Source: Mesostigma viride (lineage: Eukaryota; Streptophyta; Mesostigmatophyceae; Mesostigmatales; Mesostigmataceae). Taken from it: a stretch of 64,000 bases of DNA. The position numbers were made by a program, and so were the translations under genes. Positions 26,909-35,534 of the stretch are shown piece after piece. The notes beneath the pieces were generated by a model. That model ran no database searches and was not told the origin of the DNA. It saw nothing but the letters and a program-made list of their open reading frames with translations. The stretch is from contig RPFO01000418.1 of NCBI GenBank assembly GCA_009746045.1, positions 653,756 through 717,755 of the forward strand. Reading direction: 5' to 3'. The stretch's first letter is position 1. The number at the start of each line of letters is the position of its first letter.

Positions 26909-27483
26909 TGAAGGTTTTTAAGAACGCGTATTCCCCGCATCTTACGTATCACACCACCGTCAACGAGCACGCCTGTTTCGCGACGAACCGCGTCACGCCG
27001 TTCTGTCATCCCAATAGCGTATGCGAACAGACGCACGCCTTGCGTTTCGATGACGAGAGTGATTCCCCATCCGTCCATGTCGAAATGGGTTATCATCCGT
27101 GTTGGAAACCGGTTCCGGAATCGGTTCACGATGTCGCAGCGTCGAATCGCCTGAAGCCAGCTCTTGCTTGTGTACACGTCGTCAAGAGTGCGTATAAGAC
27201 GTTCTCTGTCCCAAGGTGTTGGCTCTTGCTCCAAGATCAATTCGTTAGATGATGGAGTCGCGTCACGAACGACGATGAATCCGTTGGCAGCCTCCATGAC
27301 GAAAATGCCTTGACGAACTCCGTCGTCTGATGGAGTTTTGATAACCTTGGTAACCGTGAAGGGACCTGCGTTCAAATCTTTTGATACCCGTTCTGCATCG
27401 ACACGTCTTACTTCAGGCTGCTTGCCGTCTGGAATCGAGTAGCCTATGTAGGAAGACGGCGAGAGACACATCTTGTTTGCCAT
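26866..27483 (-). CDS. Hypothetical protein, 205 residues
   Basis: Starts at ATG 27483. Alternating beta-type hydrophobic stretches (FTVTKVIKTPSDDG, GIFVMEAANGFIVVRDA) are followed by a helical part (RERLIRTLDDVYTSKSWLQA) and a C-terminal region with WGITLVIETQGVRLFAYAIG. No motif is recognised. It overlaps both neighbours slightly, as is usual in this block. Confidence 0.6.
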   Translation of the reverse strand: MANKMCLSPSSYIGYSIPDGKQPEVRRVDAERVSKDLNAGPFTVTKVIKTPSDDGVRQGIFVMEAANGFIVVRDATPSSNELILEQEPTPWDRERLIRTLDDVYTSKSWLQAIRRCDIVNRFRNRFPTRMITHFDMDGWGITLVIETQGVRLFAYAIGMTERRDAVRRETGVLVDGGVIRKMRGIRVLKNLHHVGLVSPTPNLVS

Positions 27484-27638
27484 CGAGCTTTTTTGCAAAC
27501 GTCGAGAACCGACTTGGTTTCCTGTTCCTCATGATTTTCTGGATCAGTTTCTGATTGTAGCGCATATTGAGAAGCAGCATACGCTACAAGTAGTCCAGCT
27601 CCTGTAGCAGCTGCTATTTTGACCAATGTGTCTGACAT
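27444..27638 (-). CDS. Small membrane-anchored protein
   Basis: 64 residues from ATG 27638, with an N-terminal hydrophobic helix (VKIAAATGAGLLVAYAA) then a Glu-rich, polar tail. It overlaps the start of the downstream gene by 40 bp. It resembles other N-anchored small viral proteins; the family is unknown. Confidence 0.45.
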   Translation of the reverse strand: MSDTLVKIAAATGAGLLVAYAASQYALQSETDPENHEEQETKSVLDVCKKARWQTRCVSRRLPT

Positions 27639-27936
27639 GATATCTAATAAAATGCGATATTTTTAGGGTAGCACTGGGCTCGGAAACCAATGCGTATGAT
27701 CCCCCGAACGTGATCACATGCAGCAAAGCGTGCATCGTGTTGCTATCTTTCGACAATCGAAAAATCCAATAAGCGAGCAGTGCGTACATTAAAGAAGCGT
27801 ACATCATGATAACGCGCCACGAGATTATACCGCACACGATCCCCGCGTACGCTCCGTACAGAGCCATGTAGTTTGCGACGACCATATCGATCTTTCGCAC
27901 GACGCGTTCGTTTAAAGAATGATTGATTTGAGACAT
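27544..27936 (-). CDS. Multi-pass membrane protein
   Basis: 130 residues from ATG 27936. Hydrophobic segments are seen near 23-45 (YMALYGAYAGIVCGIISWRV), 46-62 (IMMYASLMYALLAYWIF) and 71-86. The last 40 residues are Cys/Ser-rich and lie over the 5' part of the next gene in another frame, so the true 3' end may differ by a frameshift. No family is recognised. Confidence 0.45.
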   Translation of the reverse strand: MSQINHSLNERVVRKIDMVVANYMALYGAYAGIVCGIISWRVIMMYASLMYALLAYWIFRLSKDSNTMHALLHVITFGGSYALVSEPSATLKISHFIRYHVRHIGQNSSCYRSWTTCSVCCFSICATIRN

Positions 27937-28076
27937 CACTACAAGTGCAACGTATCCATACCTGAACGTGACCGTATGTGTACGGCCCACACATGAATCA
28001 TAGGGATCGCGTACAACATAGACGAAACGTTCAAAATACTCATCGTTACCATCTGCGCTACAAATCCAGAGAACGA

Positions 28077-28552
28077 CTAATTTTTTATAAACGGAAGCGC
28101 GTGGCCAGATGCCAGCATCACTTCGTTTACAGTTACCCCGTCTTCAATGACGAGTGTCCCTAAAACGCGACCGAACGCGTCATTCTGATGGCAACGAAGT
28201 GTAATGATCTTCGTGTTTGTATCCACTAACTCTTGTATATCCTTGGGGCTGAACGTTGTGTCGGACGGGTCAAACTTGCAATCGGTCGCTAGCTTTATGA
28301 GTGCGTTGCGAGAAAGACACGCTGATTTCTTGACCGTGTCTCGGTTCCAAGTAAAGGCTGGCGGGTGCATTTCCGGTGCGTTGATACCGGCTAGGCGGAC
28401 GTTGAGTTTGACGCAAAGTTCCGTCCAAGGAACATTCGCGGCAACACGGACGGTATCGCCGTCATGACAGCTTACGACTTTACAGGCAGTTCGAGGCCAT
28501 CTAATGATAAAAGTGGCAGATCGGAGTCTTTCATTGTTTTAAGAGAATCCAT
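28077..28552 (-). pseudogene. Staphylococcal-nuclease-like protein, apparently frameshifted
   Basis: The conserved core CHDGDTVRVA, then VRLAGINAPE, matches staphylococcal nuclease/thermonuclease (Asp and Arg of the active site), followed by HQNDAFGRVLGTLVI, as in the family's second arginine/glutamate region, and GHALPF near the end. This frame has no ATG in front: upstream it meets a stop. The likely start is ATG 28552 in a neighbouring frame, which ends at TAA just where the core frame begins (near 28475-28490), so one base appears gained or lost. Such enzymes cleave DNA or RNA with calcium. No signal peptide is obvious. Frame loss may be decay or sequence error. Confidence 0.72.
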
Positions 28553-28676
28553 TTCATTAAATCATATATTACATAAAATCACTTCTTCTTCTGCCGAACC
28601 TTTACAGTTTTTTTTTCTAACTCTTCTTAGTCTTTTGCGTTTCTGTCCCGCCCCGTGGCCATCAGCATCAGATGGT

Positions 28677-28949
28677 TCAGGAGCGGAAGGCTCGGATGCA
28701 GCTGGAGGGGCGACACTGCCCGCAGTAGCAACGTGGATGGCGCAGGGGGGTGGGTCGCTCGATGTATCTTCGTTCGACGATGTAGACAGGTGGGCGGGTG
28801 TAGACGCGAGGAAAAACGCCTCGAGATGGGGCGGAGGCTGCGTCCTTCATTCTTCGAATATGTGTTCTGCACTTGGACTTTGAAGAGACCGTCTTGCAGG
28901 ACATTTTCCCGTCCTTTGTTGCGGCACAGCAGCGGATTTTCGACACCAT
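28677..28949 (-). CDS. Small Cys/His-motif protein
   Basis: 90 residues from ATG 28949. It begins with the motif CCAATKDGKMSCK followed by CRTHI, the same C-C-T-G-C...C-X-T-H pattern that opens the F-box-like protein at 19379-20098. The remainder is Arg/Pro/Tyr-rich with a second CYCGQC cluster near the end. It is probably a small zinc-binding viral protein; its role is unknown. Confidence 0.5.
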   Translation of the reverse strand: MVSKIRCCAATKDGKMSCKTVSSKSKCRTHIRRMKDAASAPSRGVFPRVYTRPPVYIVERRYIERPTPLRHPRCYCGQCRPSSCIRAFRS

Positions 28950-29030
28950 TGTTACTACGAGGACCGAAAAAAACGACGATGTCGTTTCGTTGTCGTAGCT
29001 TTTTGCAGGCGTCGAGAGCCTCCATAGCTT

Positions 29031-29624
29031 TCAATACGACACAGAGGTCGCCTTTTTTGATCGCAAGATCTCGGCGGCGGATCGAGCCCTTGCCCATGCG
29101 ATCATCTGGTTGTGAGGAGGCAGTGAGCGAAACCTCGTCTCTGCTTCGTGCAGAGTACCGATTTCCTTCCTCAACGCTCGACCCCAAACAGTGACGCACA
29201 CGCTTAGGTTTGAAACATCGATCAACTCTCGTGTCAAATCGGCGAATGTGTCGCCGAATACTTTCTGAGAGCTCGTTGGGGAAACGCCGCGTCCGTATAC
29301 CCGCTGCACAACGTCGAAGAGCTGACTGGCACATTCAGAGGCGTCTTGGTTCTTGTCTGGATGCACGACGAGACAGAGGTCGAGATAGTGCTTCCGCTTG
29401 ATCGGCTGTTTTCCGATCTGGCTCTGCTCCTTTACGCGCTTGAAATCGCGCAACACGCACTCAGAAAGAGAAACGGAACCTTCCATTAAACAAGTCGCCA
29501 ACAGCTCTTGTTCTGAAGCGGGCATTGATAGACATTCGCAGAAAATGTCTTGGCGTTGAAAGGAAGGAAGGTTGCCCATTTCCGTGGAAGGAGAGAGACT
29601 GTCTTCGAAGGATGACCTGGACAT
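29031..29624 (-). CDS. J-domain-like protein
   Basis: 197 residues from ATG 29624. The segment KRKHYLDLCLVVHPDKNQD, followed by ASQLFDVVQRVY, matches helices II-III of a J domain with the HPD tripeptide that stimulates Hsp70 ATPase. The J-like part is central (about residues 70-115); the C-terminal part (SLPPHNQMIAWARARSAAEI) is unrecognised. It lacks the Gly/Phe and zinc regions of DnaJ, so it is a type III J protein. It could recruit host Hsp70 to viral assembly or transcription; that is inference. Confidence 0.7.
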   Translation of the reverse strand: MSRSSFEDSLSPSTEMGNLPSFQRQDIFCECLSMPASEQELLATCLMEGSVSLSECVLRDFKRVKEQSQIGKQPIKRKHYLDLCLVVHPDKNQDASECASQLFDVVQRVYGRGVSPTSSQKVFGDTFADLTRELIDVSNLSVCVTVWGRALRKEIGTLHEAETRFRSLPPHNQMIAWARARSAAEILRSKKATSVSY

Positions 29625-29742
29625 TTATCCGTCCTGACAAAATATCTGGAGCGCCGCGCCGTTGATGACGTTTGTAACCGGCTTTCGGTGATACTTTTGT
29701 CATCAAGTTTGCACGCGCCGTGGTAGAGTCGCCTCGACTACC

Positions 29743-30581
29743 ATGGCCTCCAGCACTGCCTTGGCCCTCGTGGGCGTCTCTACCGAACAATTCAAGGAGG
29801 TTTTCGCGCAAGGAAAACTCGTTTCGAAACAACAGTTCGACGGAAAACTTCCCTGCCCTCTAAAGACGATGTCGAGGCAGACCAGTGCGAATTCTGCGGG
29901 ATCTGACTGCAAAAAGTGCGGGACAGATCGTTCCGTTTATACCCGAGAAAGTCGTCAGCGGGAGGCGTTTGTTTCATCTGCTCAACTTCTTGCGGTTCAT
30001 TCTCGAGAAATGGACGACCAACATTCCCTCTTCGTTCGTCGATTTCGTCCACCAATCCGGAGGGACGATACTGAAGGTCGAAAAGACTGCGTACGCCTGC
30101 CCTGTGGTCTTGGCGAATCTCGCTCGTGCGGTCTCGTGCCCCGTTGGGAGCGGGAAAAGCGTAGCGCGCTCGTGAACGAATGGTTCAAGTCTCACAGGAT
30201 TTCCATCACCGTCTCTGTCGAGGAAATCGTCATCGACAACGCTCCTGTCGAGAAGACTGCCGTATTCAGGGAAATGACGAGACGGACGCTTTTCTTCGTT
30301 TCGAGATTCAGAGACTCGAGGACGTCTGGGCTAAATACAACGAGGCATTTCGCGACTACGAGAAAGATCACCGCGCAAGAGAGCAGTTTCAGAAACTCTG
30401 CGAGGATTCAAACCACGCCATGCGGCGTCTACCAGTCGCTAGGCACGAGCTGGATGTCGTTTCAACAGTCCTCGCAACCCCAGAGTTGCTCAGGAGTCTC
30501 GAGACCATCTCTATTCCTGCCGCTTTTGAATACGATCCTAGAATGGTAGTTTCTTCAAGCAAATCGCTGGGGCGTTGTTGA
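29743..30581 (+). pseudogene. Broken gene with several frameshifts
   Basis: Protein-like sequence continues from ATG 29743 to the stop at 30579-30581 but moves between frames at least four times: near 29865 (into a frame with CEFCG), near 29915 (into the frame with FHLLNFLRFILEKW), near 30172 (into VNEWFKSHRISITV) and near 30270 (into DAFLRFEIQRLEDVWAKYN). The pieces together resemble one protein of about 275 residues with a zinc-type CXXC...CXXC near residue 50 and a helical C-terminus. No family is recognised. The number of shifts points to a decayed gene rather than one error. Confidence 0.5.
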
Positions 30582-30638
30582 GAAATTTGTAAAATAATTA
30601 AATGATTATTTTCATTAATAAATATCATTTACATCAAA

Positions 30639-31391
30639 TCAAGACACATTCTCAGACTTGCTGATCTCGTCTAGGTTGGCCTGGAAAATGGCATCCAAAT
30701 CGAGTTGAAAATCGTCCATGCTAACTTCCGCGGGGCGTGAGCCTAGAACCCCCAACAGCATTTTCTTGATAAGTAGGCTCACTTCTTCCTTTGTCGCGGA
30801 AGCGGTCTCGTCTTGCGTGTTTCGAGAAAGAAAATGAAGAACGCGTTCGCTGAGGCCACATACGTCCATGCATGCCTTGATTTCCAATTCTCGCTTCTTG
30901 ACTTCGAGTTCCGCTCGAAACAGTTCAGAATGTGAAGCCAACAGAGAGCGAACCTCCTCGCTTGCGTTGGAAACCGCCTGGGACGTGTCTTTGATGGTGG
31001 CCGCCATGGCTGCGTATCTCGACTCTGCGTTCAAAATCTCTTGACCGATGCGGTCTTGCGCGTTCTCGAGTTGTCGAGAAAAGCATCCGAGTTCAGCGAG
31101 CCACCTTGAGCGGTCGAAAATACCGGAAGAGACGCTCTCGGCCTCTCTGAGAGCCGCAAACTCCGGCAAGACAACGCTGATAAGCGGCCACAATAAAGCA
31201 GGAGCGATCCAGCACGCGTCGGTGTCCTTGCAAACAAGCGTGGGAGCTTTTGTGAACGCCTCGATGGACTCTGCGAACGTTTTGATATGTTTTAGCTCTG
31301 AAAAAGCCTGGAACGTCTCGAAGGCGTTGTCAAAACCGCAAAGACTCCGCACGACGTCGATTCCTTGAATGAGCGTCGAAGGGAAATGCAC
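30639..31391 (-). CDS. Hypothetical helical protein, 5' end uncertain
   Basis: The frame codes for 250 residues from a GTG at 31391 and is open a further 70 bases upstream without an ATG. An ATG in another frame at 31498 (MADVHCLL) could join it through a one-base shift near 31450, so the annotated start is provisional. The product is helical: a coiled region near 110-175 (AQDRIGQEILNAESRYAAM, RAELEVKKRELEIK) and a C-terminal acidic segment. No family is recognised. Confidence 0.5.
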   Translation of the reverse strand: MHFPSTLIQGIDVVRSLCGFDNAFETFQAFSELKHIKTFAESIEAFTKAPTLVCKDTDACWIAPALLWPLISVVLPEFAALREAESVSSGIFDRSRWLAELGCFSRQLENAQDRIGQEILNAESRYAAMAATIKDTSQAVSNASEEVRSLLASHSELFRAELEVKKRELEIKACMDVCGLSERVLHFLSRNTQDETASATKEEVSLLIKKMLLGVLGSRPAEVSMDDFQLDLDAIFQANLDEISKSENVS

Positions 31392-31656
31392 GCGTATAAG
31401 ATTTGGACCTTTCAGTGGGACGTGCGGTTTAAAATTGTAGCACTCAGCCCTTTCCCGATAGTAAAATCATGGCGAAGGAGGCAGTGTACGTCCGCCATCG
31501 TCTCGTCACCGGGGTAGTTTGAAACGCGAGAGATATTATATGCCTTTCTGGAATCGTAACCGACGCGAAACGATAAGGCGCCGCGCCAGATATTTTCGAC
31601 ATCAAAACAGGATAAATAGACAGCGCTACCCGGCGTTTCTGTTCTCGACACTCGCC

Positions 31657-32817
31657 ATGGAGACCGTCTTTGTCGACAACGAGAGAGGTCTCATAAGCAT
31701 ATTAGACGTTCTCTTTCACGAGCTAAAAGTCGACCGCGTGGAAGACCTCGTTCGTCAATTTCCATCAGTGTTTTCAAAGTGCGAGCGAGTTGTGCGAAAC
31801 GGGCGCGAAGATCTTCTTGCGGACGCTGTGACCGCTTTGCTTATCATTCGAGCCTTATCGTGGGCTTCCAGAGCAAGCGCCCGCCTTTCATGTGCTCGTT
31901 ACGTCTCAAATCGTCTCGGAGCGCATCCGAAACTCGTTTACGCCGTCTTCGATATCGATGCGAGCGACGAACCACACCATGGTGCTTACTCCGACCTTCT
32001 AATAACCCCTCTTCCGGAGGGCATGATGGGAGCGGACAGGAACACGAAAGATCAGTTCAGCGACACGAATCTCGTCGCGGCTGAACGCTACTTGATGCGA
32101 TTTCGCCGAAAGTTCACCATCCCTGACGAGGCATGGAACGATTTTTCCAACGCAGTGAAGGTGATGGCGGGCGTCGACCAAGAACCCGTGAAGCCAGCCA
32201 AGGACTGCGAGCCGCGATGGAGGCTCGTGAACTTGTGTTATGCGTCCGCGGCTAATTCTTTTCGTCTTTTTGGCGAGAAGGCGCATTACTCGCTTATTTT
32301 TCACACCGTCGTGCATCAATTTGATCGCGTGAAGCATTACAACGTTCACGCGGCCCCAGAGACGAAGCGGCATGACATCGATTGGTGCGCTGCCGTTGAT
32401 GACCGGGCCCACTTCATCGTCACGGGCATGACGAAAGAAGAGTTTCGCAAATTGCATCCACAGCTCGCCTCCGACGAGCCAGTGAAGTACGCGTACAATG
32501 GGACTACGTGCGACCTGCACGACTACGTCCTCAGAGTCCTCTTCGCCCTTCAAGATCATTGCCGTCCCAGCGAAATCGACCACGCCGTGTTTGTGGCTCA
32601 TGAGCAGTGGTCAGTCATCGCCCGCCGATTCGGCTGCAGGCTTCTCTGCAGACACCCGAGAACGCGATCTCAGATCGAGTACGTGAAGAGGCTCGAGGAG
32701 GCCAGCCGGCTCAGGCATTTGTATTGGAGCGGGATCAGCAAGGTCGATGCGGCGAAGAAATGGAAGATGACATTTACGAACAGATGTGGACTGACGGGAT
32801 TTTTTAAGTCGTTGTAA
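31657..32817 (+). CDS. Hypothetical protein, 386 residues
   Basis: ATG 31657 follows AT-rich sequences (ATATTATATG near 31532 and GATAAATAGA near 31610). The product is globular, rich in Arg/His/Asp, with no membrane segments. Stretches such as YAVFDIDASDEPHHGAYSD, HYSLIFHTVVHQFDRVKHY and IDWCAAVDDRAHFIVTG suggest an enzyme-like fold, but I recognise no catalytic motif. It ends 7 bp before the convergent second Rieske gene. Confidence 0.65.
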   Translation: METVFVDNERGLISILDVLFHELKVDRVEDLVRQFPSVFSKCERVVRNGREDLLADAVTALLIIRALSWASRASARLSCARYVSNRLGAHPKLVYAVFDIDASDEPHHGAYSDLLITPLPEGMMGADRNTKDQFSDTNLVAAERYLMRFRRKFTIPDEAWNDFSNAVKVMAGVDQEPVKPAKDCEPRWRLVNLCYASAANSFRLFGEKAHYSLIFHTVVHQFDRVKHYNVHAAPETKRHDIDWCAAVDDRAHFIVTGMTKEEFRKLHPQLASDEPVKYAYNGTTCDLHDYVLRVLFALQDHCRPSEIDHAVFVAHEQWSVIARRFGCRLLCRHPRTRSQIEYVKRLEEASRLRHLYWSGISKVDAAKKWKMTFTNRCGLTGFFKSL

Positions 32818-32823
32818 ATATAT

Positions 32824-33770
32824 TTAATATGATCGACTTCTTCTTCCTCTCATGTTGTATGCGAATCCAATTTTTTCGCGATATGCTCTGATCAAGGCGT
32901 CTTTTTCGTCCAAATGATCGACCATGTTTCTAGAATTGTCAATATTTCTTGCCCGGAGTGCTTGTCGGAGCCATCGACAACTAAACATAAATAACTTAAG
33001 GCGTGAAATGGCGCTTTTCGATATCCGATAGCTCGCGAGAACAGTGACGCGATTTTTTCCGCATTCGGTCTCGGGCGTGACGCTGGCTAGAAGCGACATT
33101 ACGGGCAAGCGATCGCAATCACTTGCGCGGATCGGATAAACGTGAAGAACAGTAGTATAAGGGACCACGACTTCTTGCTTGACGACAGCTTCCAACGCGT
33201 CGTGAACATAACTTGAAGAAGAACGAAATACCGATTCGTGTGTAATGTTCGCGGCGTTCTGATTGTCGAGTAGACTTTCGAGAATGACTTGTGGAGATCC
33301 CCGAACTCTCATCGAGAAAGAAACCGTTTTAAAATCCGCATACGAACCTAGTCGTGTGGAGGGGGGGAGGTCACGAATTCTTGGCCATGCTCGAGTTTGC
33401 ACCAAACAAGGTTTTCTGATACTCGCGTGTCGAAAAAACCATCTCCTGGACGAACATGTTTTCCGTGGTAAGCGCACACAACTCCGTCTTCTCTTACTCT
33501 TCCTCCACAAGATAGCCTAAAACCTCTATGCGGACACCGGTCCAAGCACGTTGCGATCTTATCGCTGGAAGATCTGTATACAAACAAGTCGGAATCGTTC
33601 ACCCGAATCACTTTGGGTCGTTTGAACATTTCGACATGTCCTAAACAAACCCATTTGTCGCAAAAACTCGAGACAATTGGAATCGCGGGTTTCGGTTTGC
33701 GACAGAGCCTTTGAATATGTTCTGCGCAAAATAACGTTGAAAGGTTCGGCCGCCTGATACTTATTTTCAT
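32824..33770 (-). pseudogene. Second Rieske oxygenase-like gene, frameshifted and lacking iron ligands
   Basis: From ATG 33770 the first frame encodes a Rieske domain (CPHRG and CAYHG, as in the 16121 gene) and ends near 33348. The homologous C-terminal part continues in another frame from about 33360 to the stop at 32824. The shift falls at a run of seven G (near 33360-33368). The segment aligned with ENLLDHAHLEHVH of the first copy reads ESLLDNQNAANIT, so the aspartate is kept but both histidines of the mononuclear iron site are replaced. A paralogue of the split gene, but probably without oxygenase activity even if the frame were whole. A C-terminal basic tail ends the protein. Confidence 0.75.
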
Positions 33771-33844
33771 CTCCGTGTGAAGGTATCTGTGAAAAACAGT
33801 CAAGTGGTGGTGACGAACCTTTATTTTGTATTATTATAACACAA

Positions 33845-34453
33845 ATGCGCGCCTTCACAAGTTTTTTGCCTCGCCCGGCTCCTGTCCCTATCCCAATACC
33901 AATCCCGCTGCCTGTTCCTGTTCCTCGACCAAGGCCGCGTCCACGACCGAGAGTTTTGGCCGGAAACCAGAGTCCGTGGGATCGCGACGTGTATATCGTG
34001 AATAAAAACCACCCGTTCCAATCTCTTCTGGCGGTTTGCGACATTGAACGCGATCGAAAAACTAACGTTATGCGGCCCATGACACACGTTCTTGGCTTCA
34101 ACGATGAGAAAATGGCGCTTCTCATGGAAAAGATTGCGCAAGATGATGAGAAAACGGGGCGTCTTAACGAATGGGCGATCGACGACGACAAAGTCGAGTC
34201 TTTCTTGAAAACAAAACTTGAAGACTTTGTCATGTCTATTCAAGAAGAAGAAACACCACAGGTTTCTATAAGCCATGAAACTCACATCGAAGTCCGACAG
34301 ATGCCATTTCGGGACTTGATCAATTGGACTGGTTTGTCCGGAATGGTACTTAGAATTATAGAGATACAAAACGGAAAAGTCGTGATTTCTTCACATTATC
34401 CCAGGGATGATTGCATGTATTTCATTCCATTTATTAAGATGTGTTTACGGTAG
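33845..34453 (+). CDS. Protein with N-terminal proline-dipeptide repeat
   Basis: 202 residues from ATG 33845. Residues 10-36 are an almost pure run of proline alternating with Val, Ile, Leu and then Arg (PVPIPIPIPLPVPVP, PRPRPRP), an extended polyproline-type rod. The rest is globular with FRDLINWTGLSGMVLRIIEI and acidic patches. No family is recognised. Alternating-proline segments are found in virion tether proteins and in periplasmic rods; the role here is unknown. It ends immediately before the convergent gene. Confidence 0.6.
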   Translation: MRAFTSFLPRPAPVPIPIPIPLPVPVPRPRPRPRPRVLAGNQSPWDRDVYIVNKNHPFQSLLAVCDIERDRKTNVMRPMTHVLGFNDEKMALLMEKIAQDDEKTGRLNEWAIDDDKVESFLKTKLEDFVMSIQEEETPQVSISHETHIEVRQMPFRDLINWTGLSGMVLRIIEIQNGKVVISSHYPRDDCMYFIPFIKMCLR

Positions 34454-34954
34454 TCATGATTCGTTGAATCGGACGCTTCTGTCCACAGGCTCTATGGCCT
34501 TGAATGGCTGTGTATGATTCTGCTGCCCAAGTTTCCAGTGGGCGAAACAAAATGGCAATGAAACAAGAACAGCTACTGCTATTCCCATGACGGAATAAAA
34601 AGGGACCACTCGGAACAATGAATCTTTCCCGAGATATTTATAGGTTTGAAACGTAAGAGCGCTCCAGATGGCTGCACCAATGATCTGGGCCGCAATTCCC
34701 GTCCAATTTCGTTTTTTATCAGTTCCTGATGACGTCATTCTTGCCGTCGCGTATATGATGCCGGACATTGCGAGAAGGGCGACATAATTGACGTTCTTCG
34801 TCACGCTTGTCTGCCATATCCACATTTTGCTCAAGGGGTCTTGCGTCTGATATTGAAAGAGCTGCCGAAAGAGTGTCGGACGCAGGATTTTTGTTTCACG
34901 TCCTCTGAGTTCGTTACTATCGACGAAGTCAGAATTCTCGTTACGAGTTTGCAT
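34454..34954 (-). CDS. Multi-pass membrane protein
   Basis: 166 residues from ATG 34954. After a polar N-terminus there are about three to four hydrophobic segments: NYVALLAMSGIIYATA, GIAAQIIGAAIWSALTF and FYSVMGIAVAVLVSLPFCFA. The C-terminal 25 residues are polar. No family is recognised; it may be an inner-membrane virion protein. Its stop abuts that of the preceding convergent gene. Confidence 0.6.
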   Translation of the reverse strand: MQTRNENSDFVDSNELRGRETKILRPTLFRQLFQYQTQDPLSKMWIWQTSVTKNVNYVALLAMSGIIYATARMTSSGTDKKRNWTGIAAQIIGAAIWSALTFQTYKYLGKDSLFRVVPFYSVMGIAVAVLVSLPFCFAHWKLGQQNHTQPFKAIEPVDRSVRFNES

Positions 34955-35004
34955 GGTTCGTTACCATACGCAAACGATTTTTTAATCCGAGTGGTCTGAC
35001 TTCT

Positions 35005-35450
35005 TCACTGCGGGGTGTAGCTCCCGAGGACATACTTCAGACAGAAATCGCCGGCGGTCCATCCGTTGTGGAGTTTGTGATCTACTGTGGCGCTCGCTCC
35101 CAGCTTCCGTAGCTCGTTTAACGTCTTTCGAACGTCTCCGACAGACATATCCGGAATCGACGTGCTCATAATAGGAGCACGCTTCCTCTTCTTCCCACTG
35201 TCGTCCGAGTCGCCGCCCGAGTCCTCCATATTGACATCCGCGTCAGTCTTGGGCGGATCCGGGTCCGATACGACCACCTCGGTCTTTGGCGGCTCGGTCT
35301 TTGGCAACTCAGCCTTTGGCGGCTCGGCTTAGACGGCTCGGACTTGGACGGCTCGGCCTTAGACGGCTCGGCCTTAGACGGCTCGGCCTTAGACGGCTCG
35401 GCCTTAGACGGCTCGGCCTTGGAAGCTTTCTCGGAAGTCTTGGCAGGCAT
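35005..35450 (-). pseudogene. Repeat-containing small protein, frameshifted
   Basis: ATG 35450 begins a Lys/Ser/Ala-rich N-terminus followed by at least six AEPSK-type pentapeptides coded by a 15-bp tandem repeat (about 35325-35420). In the last repeat one C is missing compared with the others (GGCTTAGAC against GGCCTTAGAC), which throws the frame; the continuation is found in another frame ending at 35005 with PPKTEVVVSDPDPPKTD and a globular C-terminus (VGDVRKTLNELRKLG). Possibly a basic DNA- or virion-associated protein like H1-type tails. The deletion is real slippage or a sequencing error. Confidence 0.6.
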
Positions 35451-35534
35451 GTTGTGTAGGAAAGTTTGTTGATACTGATGCTCGACTTTTTTTTCTCGCC
35501 TGTTGAACGAACGGAGTAAAACTACGTCAACACT

